Positions 1-8,799 of a DNA stretch of 64,000 nucleotides are shown here, piece after piece. The first letter of the stretch is position 1; every line of letters starts with the position of its first letter. Both the position numbers and the translations under genes were made by a program. Source of the DNA: Agarivorans gilvus (GTDB lineage Bacteria; Pseudomonadota; Gammaproteobacteria; Enterobacterales; Celerinatantimonadaceae); assembly GCF_001420915.1 (NCBI RefSeq), contig NZ_CP013021.1, positions 1,574,501 to 1,638,500 of the forward strand, given 5' to 3'. The notes beneath the pieces were generated by a model that worked only from the letters and a program-made list of their open reading frames with translations, was not told the DNA's origin and did no database searches.

Positions 1-1184
1 GTCATGTAAAAGACTTAAAAAAACGAGAAAACGCCGCCTTTGAGGCCTTTCAATTAGCACTGATTGAAACCCTAGATAGCATTCAGCAATTGCGCGCCAG
101 CCAGCGTGAAGGCCACTATTTTTCACGGGTGGTGAATGCCGCCACTGAATTAAAAGATCATGCGATTGCCTCGCATTGGAAAACCGACGCAGTTAATCGC
201 CTTAGTTTCACGATTTTTCTCGTTGGCTTTGAGATTTTCCGCGCCATAGCCATGTTAATGGTGGTATTTTCCGATCTCACTGTAGGCCAAATATTTGCGG
301 TGTTTGGTTACCTCTGGTTCATGATGGGACCAGTGCAAGAAATTCTCAATATTCAATATAGCTACTTTAGTGCCAATGCCGCCTTGGCTAGACTTAATCA
401 ACTATTTGAACTGAAACAAGAGCCCAACTACCCTTGTGAAATCAACCCCTTTGCCGAACAGCGCCAATTTGATATCGACTTCAAAAATGTAGATTTTAGC
501 TATACGGCCGAGTCTCCAGTACTCCAAGACATTAGCCTTAAGTTACCCGCAGGTAAGAAGGTCGCGCTGGTGTCGGTGAGCGGTGGCGGTAAGTCCACCT
601 TGGTTAACTTATTATTAGGACTCTACCAACAAGACCGTGGCGATATTCTCTTCGATGGCGTGCCCATAGAGAAAGTCGGCTATGCCTGCATTCGCAGTAA
701 TATTGCCACTGTTCTACAGCAACCTATTTTATTTAATACCAGCGTTCGAGAAAACTTAAGCATGGGTAAACAACACAGTGAAGCCGCACTGTGGCAGGCC
801 CTCGCCATTGCTGAATTAGCCGATACGGTAAAACGATTACCCGAGCAACTCGACACCCTAGTCGGGCGCAGTGGAGTCAAACTCTCTGGCGGCCAAAAAC
901 AACGTTTAGCGATTGCCCGAATGGTCTTAAGCGACCCGCAGGTGGTGATCCTAGATGAAGCGACCTCGGCCTTAGACACCGAAACCGAAGCAAAACTACA
1001 TCGTAACCTTAAGGCCTTCTTGCAACAGCGCACTACCTTAATCATTGCTCATAGACTTAGTGCGATTAAGCAAGCCGATCTAATCTATGTATTAGACGAC
1101 GGGAAAATTAGCCAAGCTGGCGAACACCAGCAACTGCTTGCGCAAACCGGCTTATATCAAACGCTTTATCAACATCAAGATTAA
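1..1184 (+). CDS. ABC exporter, fused membrane and ATPase domains (5' truncated)
   Basis: This is the C-terminal part of an ABC exporter half-transporter of the MsbA/multidrug type. The frame is open to the left edge from base 3, so about 393 residues are visible and the start lies outside the window. The first part holds the last membrane helices of the transmembrane domain; the rest is the nucleotide-binding domain. The ABC signature LSGGQKQR, Walker B VVILDEATSAL and the switch histidine in IIAHRLSAI are intact. The P-loop at about 572-598 reads SVSGGGKST, with serine in place of the first conserved glycine. The stop overlaps the stop of the convergent next gene by a few bases. The substrate cannot be told from sequence. 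Confidence 0.9.
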   Translation, partial: HVKDLKKRENAAFEAFQLALIETLDSIQQLRASQREGHYFSRVVNAATELKDHAIASHWKTDAVNRLSFTIFLVGFEIFRAIAMLMVVFSDLTVGQIFAVFGYLWFMMGPVQEILNIQYSYFSANAALARLNQLFELKQEPNYPCEINPFAEQRQFDIDFKNVDFSYTAESPVLQDISLKLPAGKKVALVSVSGGGKSTLVNLLLGLYQQDRGDILFDGVPIEKVGYACIRSNIATVLQQPILFNTSVRENLSMGKQHSEAALWQALAIAELADTVKRLPEQLDTLVGRSGVKLSGGQKQRLAIARMVLSDPQVVILDEATSALDTETEAKLHRNLKAFLQQRTTLIIAHRLSAIKQADLIYVLDDGKISQAGEHQQLLAQTGLYQTLYQHQD

Positions 1185-1660
1185 GCCCTTAACGCAGCAT
1201 TCACCCTACTCAGGTAACTTTCTGCCGCTTCAGCTTGTTGCAAGTAAGCTTTTAAGGCTTGCTCCGCAGCTTGCTCCCCTGGGTGACGTTGCTGGCAAAG
1301 CACTAACAATTGCTGCTGACGGCGTTCCAGTTTTAGTTCGTGTTTCAATAACAATTGATATTGGGTATCACTAAGTAAAGGTTTAATGGTTTTTCGGTGG
1401 CGGCGAAACTGCGTCATTTTTTGTTCACTATGGTGAATTTGCCCCAACAACTGATCTAGGTTTACCGTCCAACGTTGTAGCTGGCAAAAGCTCAACCAAA
1501 GCAAGAGGTTTATATTACGCTGTTGCTTGTCTTGTAAACTCAAACACAAGCTTTGCAATTCGGGGTTAGCGTAAACATGCTGGGAAAACCGCCAGAAACG
1601 TTCAACAGTGTTTTGAAAGTTGGGGACTAAACAAGACTTCGAAATAACGGCATACTCCAT
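1181..1660 (-). CDS. TIGR02444/DUF2390 family protein
   Basis: A 159-residue soluble protein that fits the TIGR02444 (DUF2390) family. The N-terminal part has the FWRF segment, the family-typical LQD and an NLLLWL stretch, followed by a charged, glutamine-rich helical C-terminus. No enzymatic function is established for the family. The gene is convergent with the ABC exporter and their stop codons overlap. It reads as an ordinary small housekeeping gene of gammaproteobacteria. The family call is from memory of the conserved N-terminal pattern. Confidence 0.7.
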   Translation of the reverse strand: MEYAVISKSCLVPNFQNTVERFWRFSQHVYANPELQSLCLSLQDKQQRNINLLLWLSFCQLQRWTVNLDQLLGQIHHSEQKMTQFRRHRKTIKPLLSDTQYQLLLKHELKLERRQQQLLVLCQQRHPGEQAAEQALKAYLQQAEAAESYLSRVNAALRA

Positions 1661-1786
1661 CTCACCAGCAAAACAGGACTATTACGCGGGCTAAGCAAGC
1701 CACTGTCAATATATCTGAACACCCAGCCTAACAAAGTCCTTGTGTAACGGATATTTCAGTCAGATTTTTTATTTTACTTAGCTGTA

Positions 1787-1822
1787 AACAAAAAAAAACG
1801 CTATCAATATAGATAGCGTTTT
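1787..1822 (-). terminator. Rho-independent terminator of the cold-shock gene
   Basis: An 11-bp stem, AAAACGCTATC paired with GATAGCGTTTT around a 6-base loop. On the minus strand it is followed by a U-run, seen as the A-run at 1787-1798 on the plus strand. It lies just downstream of the cold-shock gene. Confidence 0.85.
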
Positions 1823-1844
1823 AGCTGAAATGTTAGGCGTATAA

Positions 1845-2057
1845 TTAAACCGCGGTAACATTCTCAGCTTGTGGGCCTTTTTGACCTTGAACTACTTCAA
1901 ACGTTACTGCTTGACCTTCAAGCAAAGTACGGCGTCCATTGCCATTAATGGCACGAAAGTGAACAAATACGTCCGGACCTTTCTCTTGTGCAATAAAACC
2001 AAAACCTTTTTCGTCGTTGAACCATTTAACGGTTCCAGATAATACCTGACCTGACAT
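1845..2057 (-). CDS. Cold-shock domain protein, CspA family
   Basis: A 70-residue single cold-shock domain that binds single-stranded RNA or DNA and probably acts as an RNA chaperone. RNP1 (KGFGFI, residues 17-22) and RNP2 (VFVHF, 30-34) are both present, as is the KWFN segment. The start is the ATG at 2057, preceded by AGAGGA at good spacing; a longer reading to 2120 adds residues unlike the family. The 277-bp gap upstream is AT-rich and could hold the long leader typical of cold-shock genes, but no cold box was identified. A strong terminator follows. Confidence 0.95.
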   Translation of the reverse strand: MSGQVLSGTVKWFNDEKGFGFIAQEKGPDVFVHFRAINGNGRRTLLEGQAVTFEVVQGQKGPQAENVTAV

Positions 2058-2334
2058 TATCGTCCTCTCATATTCCATGTGCATATTTAACGTAGTATTA
2101 GCTAGGCAAGCCAGCGACAAAAAGTTAAACCCACCTAAAATATTAGAACAGCGAAAAACTTTGGACTATCAACAAGCATTGCTACAGCAACTTACATTCT
2201 CTACTAAATACTCAATAAATCCAGAGCAAAGTCATTAAATAATGTTAAATTTTAATTAAAGCTTTGAATAAAGGTATTTAGAATTAACAAGCTAGCAAAG
2301 TGATGAACAAAAAACAACCAGTCTGCGACTAAAG

Positions 2335-2592
2335 TTATGGCTGCTTTGTATCGATAAGTGGCCAAAGCAGTTTTTCTAAACCCGCCACCTGTATCTCTAA
2401 AGCCAAGGCCATTAACTGGCCCAATTCGCCTTTAGGAAAACCCTGCTTATTGGCAAACCAAAGCAAATATTCTTCCGGCAAACGGATAATCTCTCTGCCT
2501 GCATACTTACCAAAAGGCATTTTATGACGAGCCACTTTTAGTAACATTGCTTTATCAAAAAGCGCTTCGCTAGGGGAAGGCTGCTCACTCAT
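2335..2592 (-). CDS. DUF3820 family protein
   Basis: An 85-residue protein with the DUF3820 core: MPFGKYAG at residues 25-32, then a PEEYLLWF segment and a GELG turn. In Pfam this family is described as a putative quorum-sensing-regulated virulence factor, but its molecular role is unknown. The gene is divergent from ppnP, with an 87-bp gap that must carry both promoters. The length is usual for the family. Confidence 0.8.
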   Translation of the reverse strand: MSEQPSPSEALFDKAMLLKVARHKMPFGKYAGREIIRLPEEYLLWFANKQGFPKGELGQLMALALEIQVAGLEKLLWPLIDTKQP

Positions 2593-2679
2593 TGTTCAAA
2601 TAGCTCCTTGGGCGATCCAAATTCGCTCACATTATGCTAGCCTGCCATTTTGTACAATAAAAACAACCAAGGAAATGAA

Positions 2680-2961
2680 ATGTTAAAGAGCAACGAGTAC
2701 TTTGACGGCAAGGTAAAATCCATCGGCTTTGCAGGGAAAGAAAAGCCTTCTTCTGTTGGCGTAATGGCAGAAGGTGAATATGAATTTGGCACAGCCGAGC
2801 CTGAGTTAATGGTGGTTATCGCCGGCGAACTGATTGTAAAATTACCCGGCGAAACTGAATGGGTCAGCTACCAAGATGGGCAGCAGTTTAATGTTCCGGG
2901 CAACGCCAAGTTCCAACTTAAAGTGCCCACCGAAACCGCTTATTTATGTGTTTACGGCTAA
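2680..2961 (+). CDS. ppnP: Pyrimidine/purine nucleoside phosphorylase PpnP
   Basis: A 93-residue cupin-fold enzyme close to E. coli YaiE/PpnP, which splits nucleosides with phosphate into base and ribose 1-phosphate. The start MLKSNEYFDGKVKSIGF and the central GEYEFGTAEPE are near-identical to the family; the C-terminus ends in a TAYLCVYG type segment. The ATG at 2680 was chosen because AAGGAAATGAA precedes it and it matches the family start; an upstream ATG at 2650 adds ten unrelated residues. A small gene follows after 6 bases and may be cotranscribed. Confidence 0.93.
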   Translation: MLKSNEYFDGKVKSIGFAGKEKPSSVGVMAEGEYEFGTAEPELMVVIAGELIVKLPGETEWVSYQDGQQFNVPGNAKFQLKVPTETAYLCVYG

Positions 2962-2967
2962 TCTGAA

Positions 2968-3246
2968 ATGTTGAATAACGATCCAGACAAATTGTTAAAA
3001 AAACGCCCTCAGTTAATTCATTCAGAAAATATGAAGGTGCGTTCGCATGTACAGCGAGAACAAGATGACTGGGTCGTACATACGCTAATGCTGAGCGACT
3101 ATGATGTACCCTTTGTTTACAAGCGTAAGCAACGCTATCAAAACCTTAGCGGTGCCCGAGTCAATTTAAGTTACTACCCAAGCCGACAAATTACTGCTGG
3201 CTTAGCGTTCGAAATCATGAAAGTGGTACGCCTGCGCCGCAGCTAG
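2968..3246 (+). CDS. Conserved-looking hypothetical protein, 92 aa
   Basis: A small basic protein not assigned to a family. It is rich in Arg, Lys and Tyr, has no signal peptide or membrane segment, and has no recognisable motif. It begins 6 bases after the ppnP stop, so it is probably read from the same transcript. There is no strong Shine-Dalgarno sequence, which suggests translational coupling to ppnP or a later start such as the Met at residue 22. The photolyase gene converges from the other side, 16 bases away. Coding potential looks real from codon use. Confidence 0.6.
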   Translation: MLNNDPDKLLKKRPQLIHSENMKVRSHVQREQDDWVVHTLMLSDYDVPFVYKRKQRYQNLSGARVNLSYYPSRQITAGLAFEIMKVVRLRRS

Positions 3247-3262
3247 TTAAACTCCACTCTTC

Positions 3263-4723
3263 TTAATCGGCAAGGTCTTCCATATTCGCTTTCGCCTGCT
3301 CAAATAAACTCAGGGCCAATTTACGCTGCTTGGCATGGTCTACGATGGGCTTGGGGTAAGCCAAATACTGGCCACTTTTTTCAGCCCAGCTATGCGGCTG
3401 ATGCACCTTTTTCCCAGCAATCTCACTTAACTGGGGTAACCAGTAACGAACAAACTCTCCCTTAGGATCGAAGCGCTCCCCCTGCGTAGTCGGGTTAAAA
3501 ATTCGAAAATAGGGTTGAGCATCGGTACCCGTTGAGGCCGCCCACTGCCAACCACCGTTATTCGATGCAAAATCACCATCAATTAGGTGTTGCATAAACC
3601 AACGCTCTCCGTGGCGCCAATCAATCAACAAGTCTTTACTGAGAAAGCTGGCAACTATCATGCGTAAGCGATTATGCATCCAGCCTGTTGCTGCCAGTTG
3701 GCGCATTGCCGCATCCACTATCGGATAACCAGTTTGTCCCTGTTGCCATGCCTTTAAGAGCTGCTCATCATGCTGCCAATTAACTCGCTCAGTCCAGTCT
3801 AGAAATGCTCGGCCTTTACAAAGCTGCGGATACGCCGCGATGAGGTGGCGATAAAACTCCCGCCAAACAATCTCACTTAACCAAACAAAAGCGCCCCCTT
3901 GCTGGCTTTCCAGCGCTTGTGGGTGGTCATGATAGAGCCTGGCCAAGCATTGGCGGGGCGATATTATGCCTAAAGCCAGATAAGGCGAAAGCTTACTGGT
4001 GCCGGGCTCTGCCGGAAAATCACGTAACTGCTGGTAGGACTCGGCCTTAACCGCACTAAAATCACGTAAACACTGAATAATCTCACTTTCATCGCACAGC
4101 CAAGCACTGCTGTTACTGGTGGCATAATCGAGTTTGATTGGCTCAGGCTTAGCCAAGAGCTTGCTAAAACTGTCCGGCAGTAATGAAGATAATACCGCTG
4201 CTGGCGCGGCCAATGGGCTAAAACAGGCTTCATCTAATTGGCTTAACCAAGCCTTGCGAAAGGGAGTGAACACCTTAAATACTTGTTGGCTCTTAGTGAG
4301 CACCGAGCCCGGTGGCAATATGCAATCGCCATGGTAACTAACTACCTCAACGCCCTGCTGGCTCAAGCTCTGCTGCACGGCTTGGTCACGGCCTTGTTCA
4401 TTTAACTCATATTGCTGCTGAAAATGCACAGCGCCAATTTGATACTGCTGAACTAACTGTAATAAGCACTGTGGAACGCTAGTGAAGTCGGAACAATGCA
4501 CGGCCAACAAAGGAATATTCAACTCTGCCAACTGTTGCTGTAACGCCACTAAGCGCCGCTCGATTAAATCTGCCTGAATCGGCGCAAGCTCATGGGCTTG
4601 CCACTGCTGCGGACAGGCCAGATATACCGCAAGTACCGCTTGGTTGCTGGCCACCGCATGACTTAAAGCTTGATTGTCTCTGACCCTAAGGTCATTTCTA
4701 AACCAGACTAATTGATGTTGCAT
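3263..4723 (-). CDS. phrB: Deoxyribodipyrimidine photolyase
   Basis: A 486-residue class I CPD photolyase, which repairs cyclobutane pyrimidine dimers using light, FADH- and an antenna chromophore. The N-terminal Rossmann antenna domain starts with LVWFRNDLRVRDN. The helical FAD domain has GYPIVDAAMRQL, HNRLRM and the family signature around WASTGTDAQPYFRIFNP. The length compares with 472 residues in E. coli. The ATG at 4723 has AGGGG about 7 bases upstream; a GTG two codons earlier is also open. The key FAD-binding segments look intact. Confidence 0.95.
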   Translation of the reverse strand: MQHQLVWFRNDLRVRDNQALSHAVASNQAVLAVYLACPQQWQAHELAPIQADLIERRLVALQQQLAELNIPLLAVHCSDFTSVPQCLLQLVQQYQIGAVHFQQQYELNEQGRDQAVQQSLSQQGVEVVSYHGDCILPPGSVLTKSQQVFKVFTPFRKAWLSQLDEACFSPLAAPAAVLSSLLPDSFSKLLAKPEPIKLDYATSNSSAWLCDESEIIQCLRDFSAVKAESYQQLRDFPAEPGTSKLSPYLALGIISPRQCLARLYHDHPQALESQQGGAFVWLSEIVWREFYRHLIAAYPQLCKGRAFLDWTERVNWQHDEQLLKAWQQGQTGYPIVDAAMRQLAATGWMHNRLRMIVASFLSKDLLIDWRHGERWFMQHLIDGDFASNNGGWQWAASTGTDAQPYFRIFNPTTQGERFDPKGEFVRYWLPQLSEIAGKKVHQPHSWAEKSGQYLAYPKPIVDHAKQRKLALSLFEQAKANMEDLAD

Positions 4724-4802
4724 CACCACCCCTAAAATAATTGCTTGCTAGCATTACGTGTAGCCCATAGGCTTCGATCAGCCGCCATTAAAGATAAACC
4801 GA

Positions 4803-5186
4803 CTAAAGCTGATAGAGTTCTAGAGGCAAACCATCGGGATCGTTGAAAAAAGTGAAGCGCTTCTCGGTATAGGGATCAACTCGTAAGGCCTCCACCGCAA
4901 TATTGTGGCTACGTAACTCAGCCACCGCCTGTTCGATGTCATCCACCGCAAAAGCTAAATGCCGCAAGCCTTGAGCTTCCGGGTAACTGGGACGAGGCGG
5001 AGCCTCGGCAAAGGCAAACAGTTCGATTTGCCCTCCTCCTGGAAGCGCTAAATCCAGTTTATAGCTATTTCGCTGCGGCTGATAATTCTCGGCAATGGGC
5101 TTTAATCCTAAGATCTGGGTATAGAAATGTTTCGAGCGAGCATAATCAGAACAAATAATCGCGACATGATGAAAACCTTTAAGCAT
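4803..5186 (-). CDS. VOC-family glyoxalase-like protein, YaeR/GloA2 type
   Basis: A 127-residue vicinal-oxygen-chelate protein closely resembling E. coli YaeR (GloA2). Probable metal ligands are H7, E55, H76 and E123, in the usual HHVAI, IELF, LRHLAF and LELY contexts. The near-invariant FTFFNDPDGLPLELY end is present. The metal site suggests a glyoxalase or related reaction, but the substrate is not established for this subgroup. AAGGAAAAATC precedes the ATG. It lies 12 bases downstream of a small membrane-protein gene and is probably in its operon. Confidence 0.88.
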   Translation of the reverse strand: MLKGFHHVAIICSDYARSKHFYTQILGLKPIAENYQPQRNSYKLDLALPGGGQIELFAFAEAPPRPSYPEAQGLRHLAFAVDDIEQAVAELRSHNIAVEALRVDPYTEKRFTFFNDPDGLPLELYQL

Positions 5187-5198
5187 GATTTTTCCTTG

Positions 5199-5553
5199 TT
5201 ATTGACTGTCGGTGTCGATTGTCGATTTCCAGAAAAAAGCGCTAAAACCGGTAATCACCATGCCCGCCATTAATAATGCCAGCACCACATTACTCGGCGA
5301 TAGATGAAAACTCCCGCCAGTCATCGCCGCTAACATCAATAACATCAAGCCTAATAGAGCTAGCAACGCCGAAATTTTACTAAGTATTCGTGCCATAGGC
5401 TTTAGCCCAGTAAAGCGTAATGACAGCAGCACCCACAAACCAATACCAATAAACAACAATGGCCAAGCGCTCCAGCCAAAAAAAATAGATGCTGCAAGCA
5501 CTCGCAGCAATACTGTTACTGGCAAACAAACACTTGCTAATTAACTCTATCAT
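5199..5553 (-). CDS. Small membrane protein, 3-4 helices; start region appears frameshifted
   Basis: An unrecognised membrane protein of about 110-118 residues with three or four hydrophobic segments and a short polar tail. In its own frame the first usable codon is a TTG at 5525 with no ribosome site. A very good AGGAGG lies at 5563-5568, nine bases before the ATG at 5553, but that ATG is in another frame. One extra base between 5521 and 5553, for instance in a T run, would join a start MIELIS to the membrane part. The gene precedes the glyoxalase-like gene by 12 bases. It may be an assembly error or a damaged start. Confidence 0.55.
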
Positions 5554-5637
5554 TACCATTCACCTCCTGCCCAACACCGTTGCGACGAGTTTAATCTTCT
5601 AATAAAAAATACCAAGCCTCGTCCTTACGCCACAGCA

Positions 5638-5677
5638 GTTAAAAATAAAATTTTTATTTAGTAATTTTATTTTTAAC
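5638..5677. repeat. Perfect 15-bp AT-rich inverted repeat
   Basis: GTTAAAAATAAAATT at 5638-5652 is repeated as its exact reverse complement at 5663-5677, with a 10-base spacer. It sits about 160 bases upstream of the FadL-type gene and downstream of nothing on the plus strand, so it may be an operator or a symmetric terminator-like element. Function not established. Confidence 0.6.
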
Positions 5678-5836
5678 AGATAACAAAACTACAAAAATGA
5701 TAACCAACCATAGAATATACACTCTGGTCGGAGTTGTAGCGGAGCTATCTCTTGCCTAATATGCGCCCGATATTAGAACAATTAATCCATTTTTATAACT
5801 CGCTCCATAACAAATCAGCTTAGAGACCAACATTAC

Positions 5837-7072
5837 ATGAAAAAACGCATATTCAGTCTAACTGCCCTTAGCGCCACCTTGCTCAGCGGCCACAGCCTAG
5901 CCGCTGGCTTTCAGGTAAATAGCCAGTCTGCCACTGGTATTGGTCGCGCCTTTTCAGGGGATGCGGTGATAGCCGACAATGCTTCGGTATTGGCGCGTAA
6001 CCCAGCAGCTATGGCGATGTTTGAGCAAAAAGCGTTGTCACTAGGTCTCGTTTATACCGATGTTGATGTCACCATTAAAGATGTCAATTATGGCCCCGTT
6101 GAGTATGGCAGCGTCGGCGATGCTGCTGGCGATAAAGTCATTCCTAATATTTATTACATTCACCCGATCAATAATGACTTTGCCGTTGGTGTAGGCGCCT
6201 TCAGTAACTTTGGTACTGGTACAGACATTAGCGAGCTTAACAACAGCGGCGCGCCAGTCACGCCGGTGGACTTGTTTGGTAATACCGAAGTCATCACCTC
6301 AACCTTTAATATGAGTATGTCTTACCGCATCAACCAGCAGTTCAGCATTGGTGCCGGGGTCGACCTTATATATGGTCAAGGCACACTCAGGCGCCAAGGC
6401 GAAATTGTTGGCGGCTCTGGCGTTCAAAGTAAATTGGTTGACGTTGATGCCGATGGCTGGGCACTGGGCGGCATTATTGGCGCCACTTACGAGATTAACG
6501 ATAACAACCGTTTAGGTATGAGTTACCGAGTCAGCCCTAGTTTTAAAGCGGCTGGCAAAGTGGAGTATCAAGGCCAGTCTTATGATGACATCCATATTCC
6601 ACTACCAAATATTTTCCAAATTGCTGGTTATCACGAGCTCAACCACAAATGGGCGGTACATTACACCGCTCAGCACACCAGCTGGAGCGACTTCGACCAT
6701 ATTACCGTGACAGGTTCGTTACCGGAACAAACGGTAAAAAGCTACCAATGGAAAAACTCATGGTTATTTAGCGTGGGAGCGACCTACCAGCTAAACCCAA
6801 ACTGGGCACTACGCGCCGGTTACATGCACGATAAAGGTGTGGTGGACGAAGTCAGTTCCTTATCAATACCTGATTCTGACCGTAACTGGTATACCGTTGG
6901 TGCGAGTTACTACATCAACAAACACTCGAGCATAGATTTTGGTCTTGGCTTTGTCCGCGGCGAAGATGTGGAAGTACGTGAAAGCAGTGCCATTCCTGTG
7001 ATTGGTGAAGTGGTTGGCCATACTCGCTCCGACGCTATCTACTACTCGATGCAGTACAGCTACTTGTTCTAA
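5837..7072 (+). CDS. FadL/OmpP1-family outer-membrane fatty-acid transporter
   Basis: A 411-residue outer-membrane beta-barrel of the FadL family, which lets long-chain fatty acids or other hydrophobic compounds cross the outer membrane. A signal peptide of about 22 residues ends at SLA, and the mature protein starts AGFQVNSQSATGIGRAFSG, with the NPAAMA hatch motif, as in FadL. Alternating hydrophobic strands run to the terminal YSYLF. The length is close to the family's usual 420-450. A strong terminator follows. fadD, the matching acyl-CoA synthetase, is 17 kb away. The substrate range is inferred from family only. Confidence 0.9.
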   Translation: MKKRIFSLTALSATLLSGHSLAAGFQVNSQSATGIGRAFSGDAVIADNASVLARNPAAMAMFEQKALSLGLVYTDVDVTIKDVNYGPVEYGSVGDAAGDKVIPNIYYIHPINNDFAVGVGAFSNFGTGTDISELNNSGAPVTPVDLFGNTEVITSTFNMSMSYRINQQFSIGAGVDLIYGQGTLRRQGEIVGGSGVQSKLVDVDADGWALGGIIGATYEINDNNRLGMSYRVSPSFKAAGKVEYQGQSYDDIHIPLPNIFQIAGYHELNHKWAVHYTAQHTSWSDFDHITVTGSLPEQTVKSYQWKNSWLFSVGATYQLNPNWALRAGYMHDKGVVDEVSSLSIPDSDRNWYTVGASYYINKHSSIDFGLGFVRGEDVEVRESSAIPVIGEVVGHTRSDAIYYSMQYSYLF

Positions 7073-7078
7073 AGGCTA

Positions 7079-7110
7079 GGCTCGTGGCTACACGCCACGA
7101 GCCTTACTTT
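7079..7110 (+). terminator. Terminator after the FadL-type gene
   Basis: A perfect 10-bp GC-rich stem, GGCTCGTGGC with GCCACGAGCC around a 5-base loop, starts 6 bases after the stop codon and is followed by TTACTTT. It may also serve the convergent AraC-type gene. Confidence 0.8.
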
Positions 7111-7139
7111 CCCAGCGTTAACTCCTTCAGCCCCTACGC

Positions 7140-7958
7140 TTAAGTAAAACAGGCTCGATATTGCCTTGGCGTAAGCGCAATACGCTTCTTGAAATTTCGT
7201 TGAAAATGACTCTGGTCAGCAAAGCCGAGTTGATTAGCGGTATCGACAATGCTACGGCCCTCTCGCAATAAGCCTTTTGCTCGATTAATGCGCTGGTTAA
7301 GCTGAAAAGCGTGGGGCGATAAACCATAAACTTGCTTAAAGCTTCTCACCAAGTGATAACGACTCAGCCCAGCTATTGCTGCCAACTCACTTAAGCTAAG
7401 ATTGTGCTGCAATTGATCTTGTATACACTCTCTGACTCGCTGCAATTGGGGTTTGGCCACACTGCTGACATCGCTGCGAAAACGCTGTTGGCTGGCAAAC
7501 TGTTGCTCAAAAAACGCCAACAACAGGCTCTCTTGTTCCAGCGGATTTTGCTCAAGTTGAATCTTTAAAAACAGCTGATTTAGCAGGGCATAAGTTTGTT
7601 TGTCGCTAACTAGCTGACGCTCAAAAGCCAAGTAATCGCTGGCTGGACAAGCCAACATTTCTTGCTGCACTTGGCCCACCCAGGCGCTTTCTACAAACAG
7701 CATTCGGTAAGACCACTGCCCTTGTTTAGGGTTGCAGGAGTGAACATCACCAGGGTTAATGGTGACGCTTAGTCCTTGACCAATAGAGTGTTGCTGAGTC
7801 TGGTTTTTATACACGGCTTGGCCAGCATCGATCACCCCAAAAGAAAATTCGTCATGGGCATGGCTATGATAACAAGCCGCCGAATGCTGAACCTGCCGTA
7901 GCTCCATAAAAGGAAGTTGTTCAAAGCGTTTAAACAGGTGTTTTGCATTGTTGCTCAT
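7140..7958 (-). CDS. AraC-family transcriptional regulator
   Basis: A 272-residue regulator. Residues up to about 150 form a cupin-like sensor domain (HSHAHDEFSFG). The last 100 residues carry two helix-turn-helix motifs, including LSELAAIAGLSRYHLVRSF and the second-helix region ending in FKKRIALTPRQYR. The ATG at 7958 has GGGG upstream at good distance; an in-frame ATG at 7970 is less supported. It lies 36 bases after, and in the same direction as, a LysE-type exporter, an arrangement common for AraC regulators that control such exporters. The effector is unknown. Confidence 0.88.
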   Translation of the reverse strand: MSNNAKHLFKRFEQLPFMELRQVQHSAACYHSHAHDEFSFGVIDAGQAVYKNQTQQHSIGQGLSVTINPGDVHSCNPKQGQWSYRMLFVESAWVGQVQQEMLACPASDYLAFERQLVSDKQTYALLNQLFLKIQLEQNPLEQESLLLAFFEQQFASQQRFRSDVSSVAKPQLQRVRECIQDQLQHNLSLSELAAIAGLSRYHLVRSFKQVYGLSPHAFQLNQRINRAKGLLREGRSIVDTANQLGFADQSHFQRNFKKRIALTPRQYRACFT

Positions 7959-7994
7959 AGTTAACCCCATGCTTTAAGCCAAAGCCAAATCCAA

Positions 7995-8588
7995 CTAAAT
8001 AAACAGCGATAGTACCGAACCGGCTAACAGGGCCGCCATAGAGCAATTAAACACCCGCAGCCGCCAAGCCGAACCCAAGTAACGGGAAATCAGCGAGCCA
8101 ATAGCGGCCCATGTGCCGACTCCCACTAAACAAACCATAAGAGAGATCAGAGAAAATACCAACAAATAAAATTCCGCTTGCTGCTGCGGCGCAACAAACA
8201 AACTCACTCCAGACATAGCCACTAACCACGCTTTGGGGTTTAAACCCTGAGCCAATACCCCCTGCCAAAAACTAGGAGGCTTAGCCAAATTTTGTTGCCC
8301 CGGCAAACTCACGGGAGCCGAAGCAATTTTTAGCGCCATGTATAAAAGAAATGCCGCTCCCAAATATTGCAATAGATGGGTCAAGGCGGGTAATACATCT
8401 AAGGTCAGATTAAGCGCTAAGCCTGCTGTAAATACCACCAAGCAATAACAAAGACTGGCTCCCACCACATGGGGCAGCGCTTGACGAAAACCAAAGTTGG
8501 CGGCAGCACTGCTAGCAATAATATTCACCGGGCCCGGTGAAATAGCGCTAATTAAAGCAAAGATCAACATCGATAGAATTACACTCAA
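7995..8588 (-). CDS. LysE/RhtB-family amino-acid exporter
   Basis: A 197-residue inner-membrane exporter with six predicted helices. The N-terminal ISPGPVNIIASSAAANFG matches the LysE/RhtB signature, in which the SPGP loop is characteristic; the middle GLNPKAWL is also typical. It probably exports an amino acid or a similar metabolite. The start is a TTG at 8588 with GGGGAATGG upstream, matching the usual family start. The AraC-type regulator follows on the same strand. The substrate cannot be told from sequence. Confidence 0.88.
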   Translation of the reverse strand: MSVILSMLIFALISAISPGPVNIIASSAAANFGFRQALPHVVGASLCYCLVVFTAGLALNLTLDVLPALTHLLQYLGAAFLLYMALKIASAPVSLPGQQNLAKPPSFWQGVLAQGLNPKAWLVAMSGVSLFVAPQQQAEFYLLVFSLISLMVCLVGVGTWAAIGSLISRYLGSAWRLRVFNCSMAALLAGSVLSLFI

Positions 8589-8799
8589 AAGCCATTCCCC
8601 AATACATTTAAAGTCATCACTATAGGTGGCTTTACGCTGAGTTTATTGAACAAAATTGCGCTGCGTCATGGTAAGTCTGCGGCAAGATGCCCTGCGCGCA
8701 CAAAACAGTGCGTAAGCTAGCAGTTCTCAACCCTAAGGCTTGCGCAAATGCAGCCGAATTTCTAATGTGGAGACAACAAAAACAAAAAAGGATGGTCCG

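Noticed and set aside
1138..1374. 78-residue plus-strand frame over the end of the ABC gene
   Set aside because: It overlaps the DUF2390 gene on the opposite strand and has no ribosome site.
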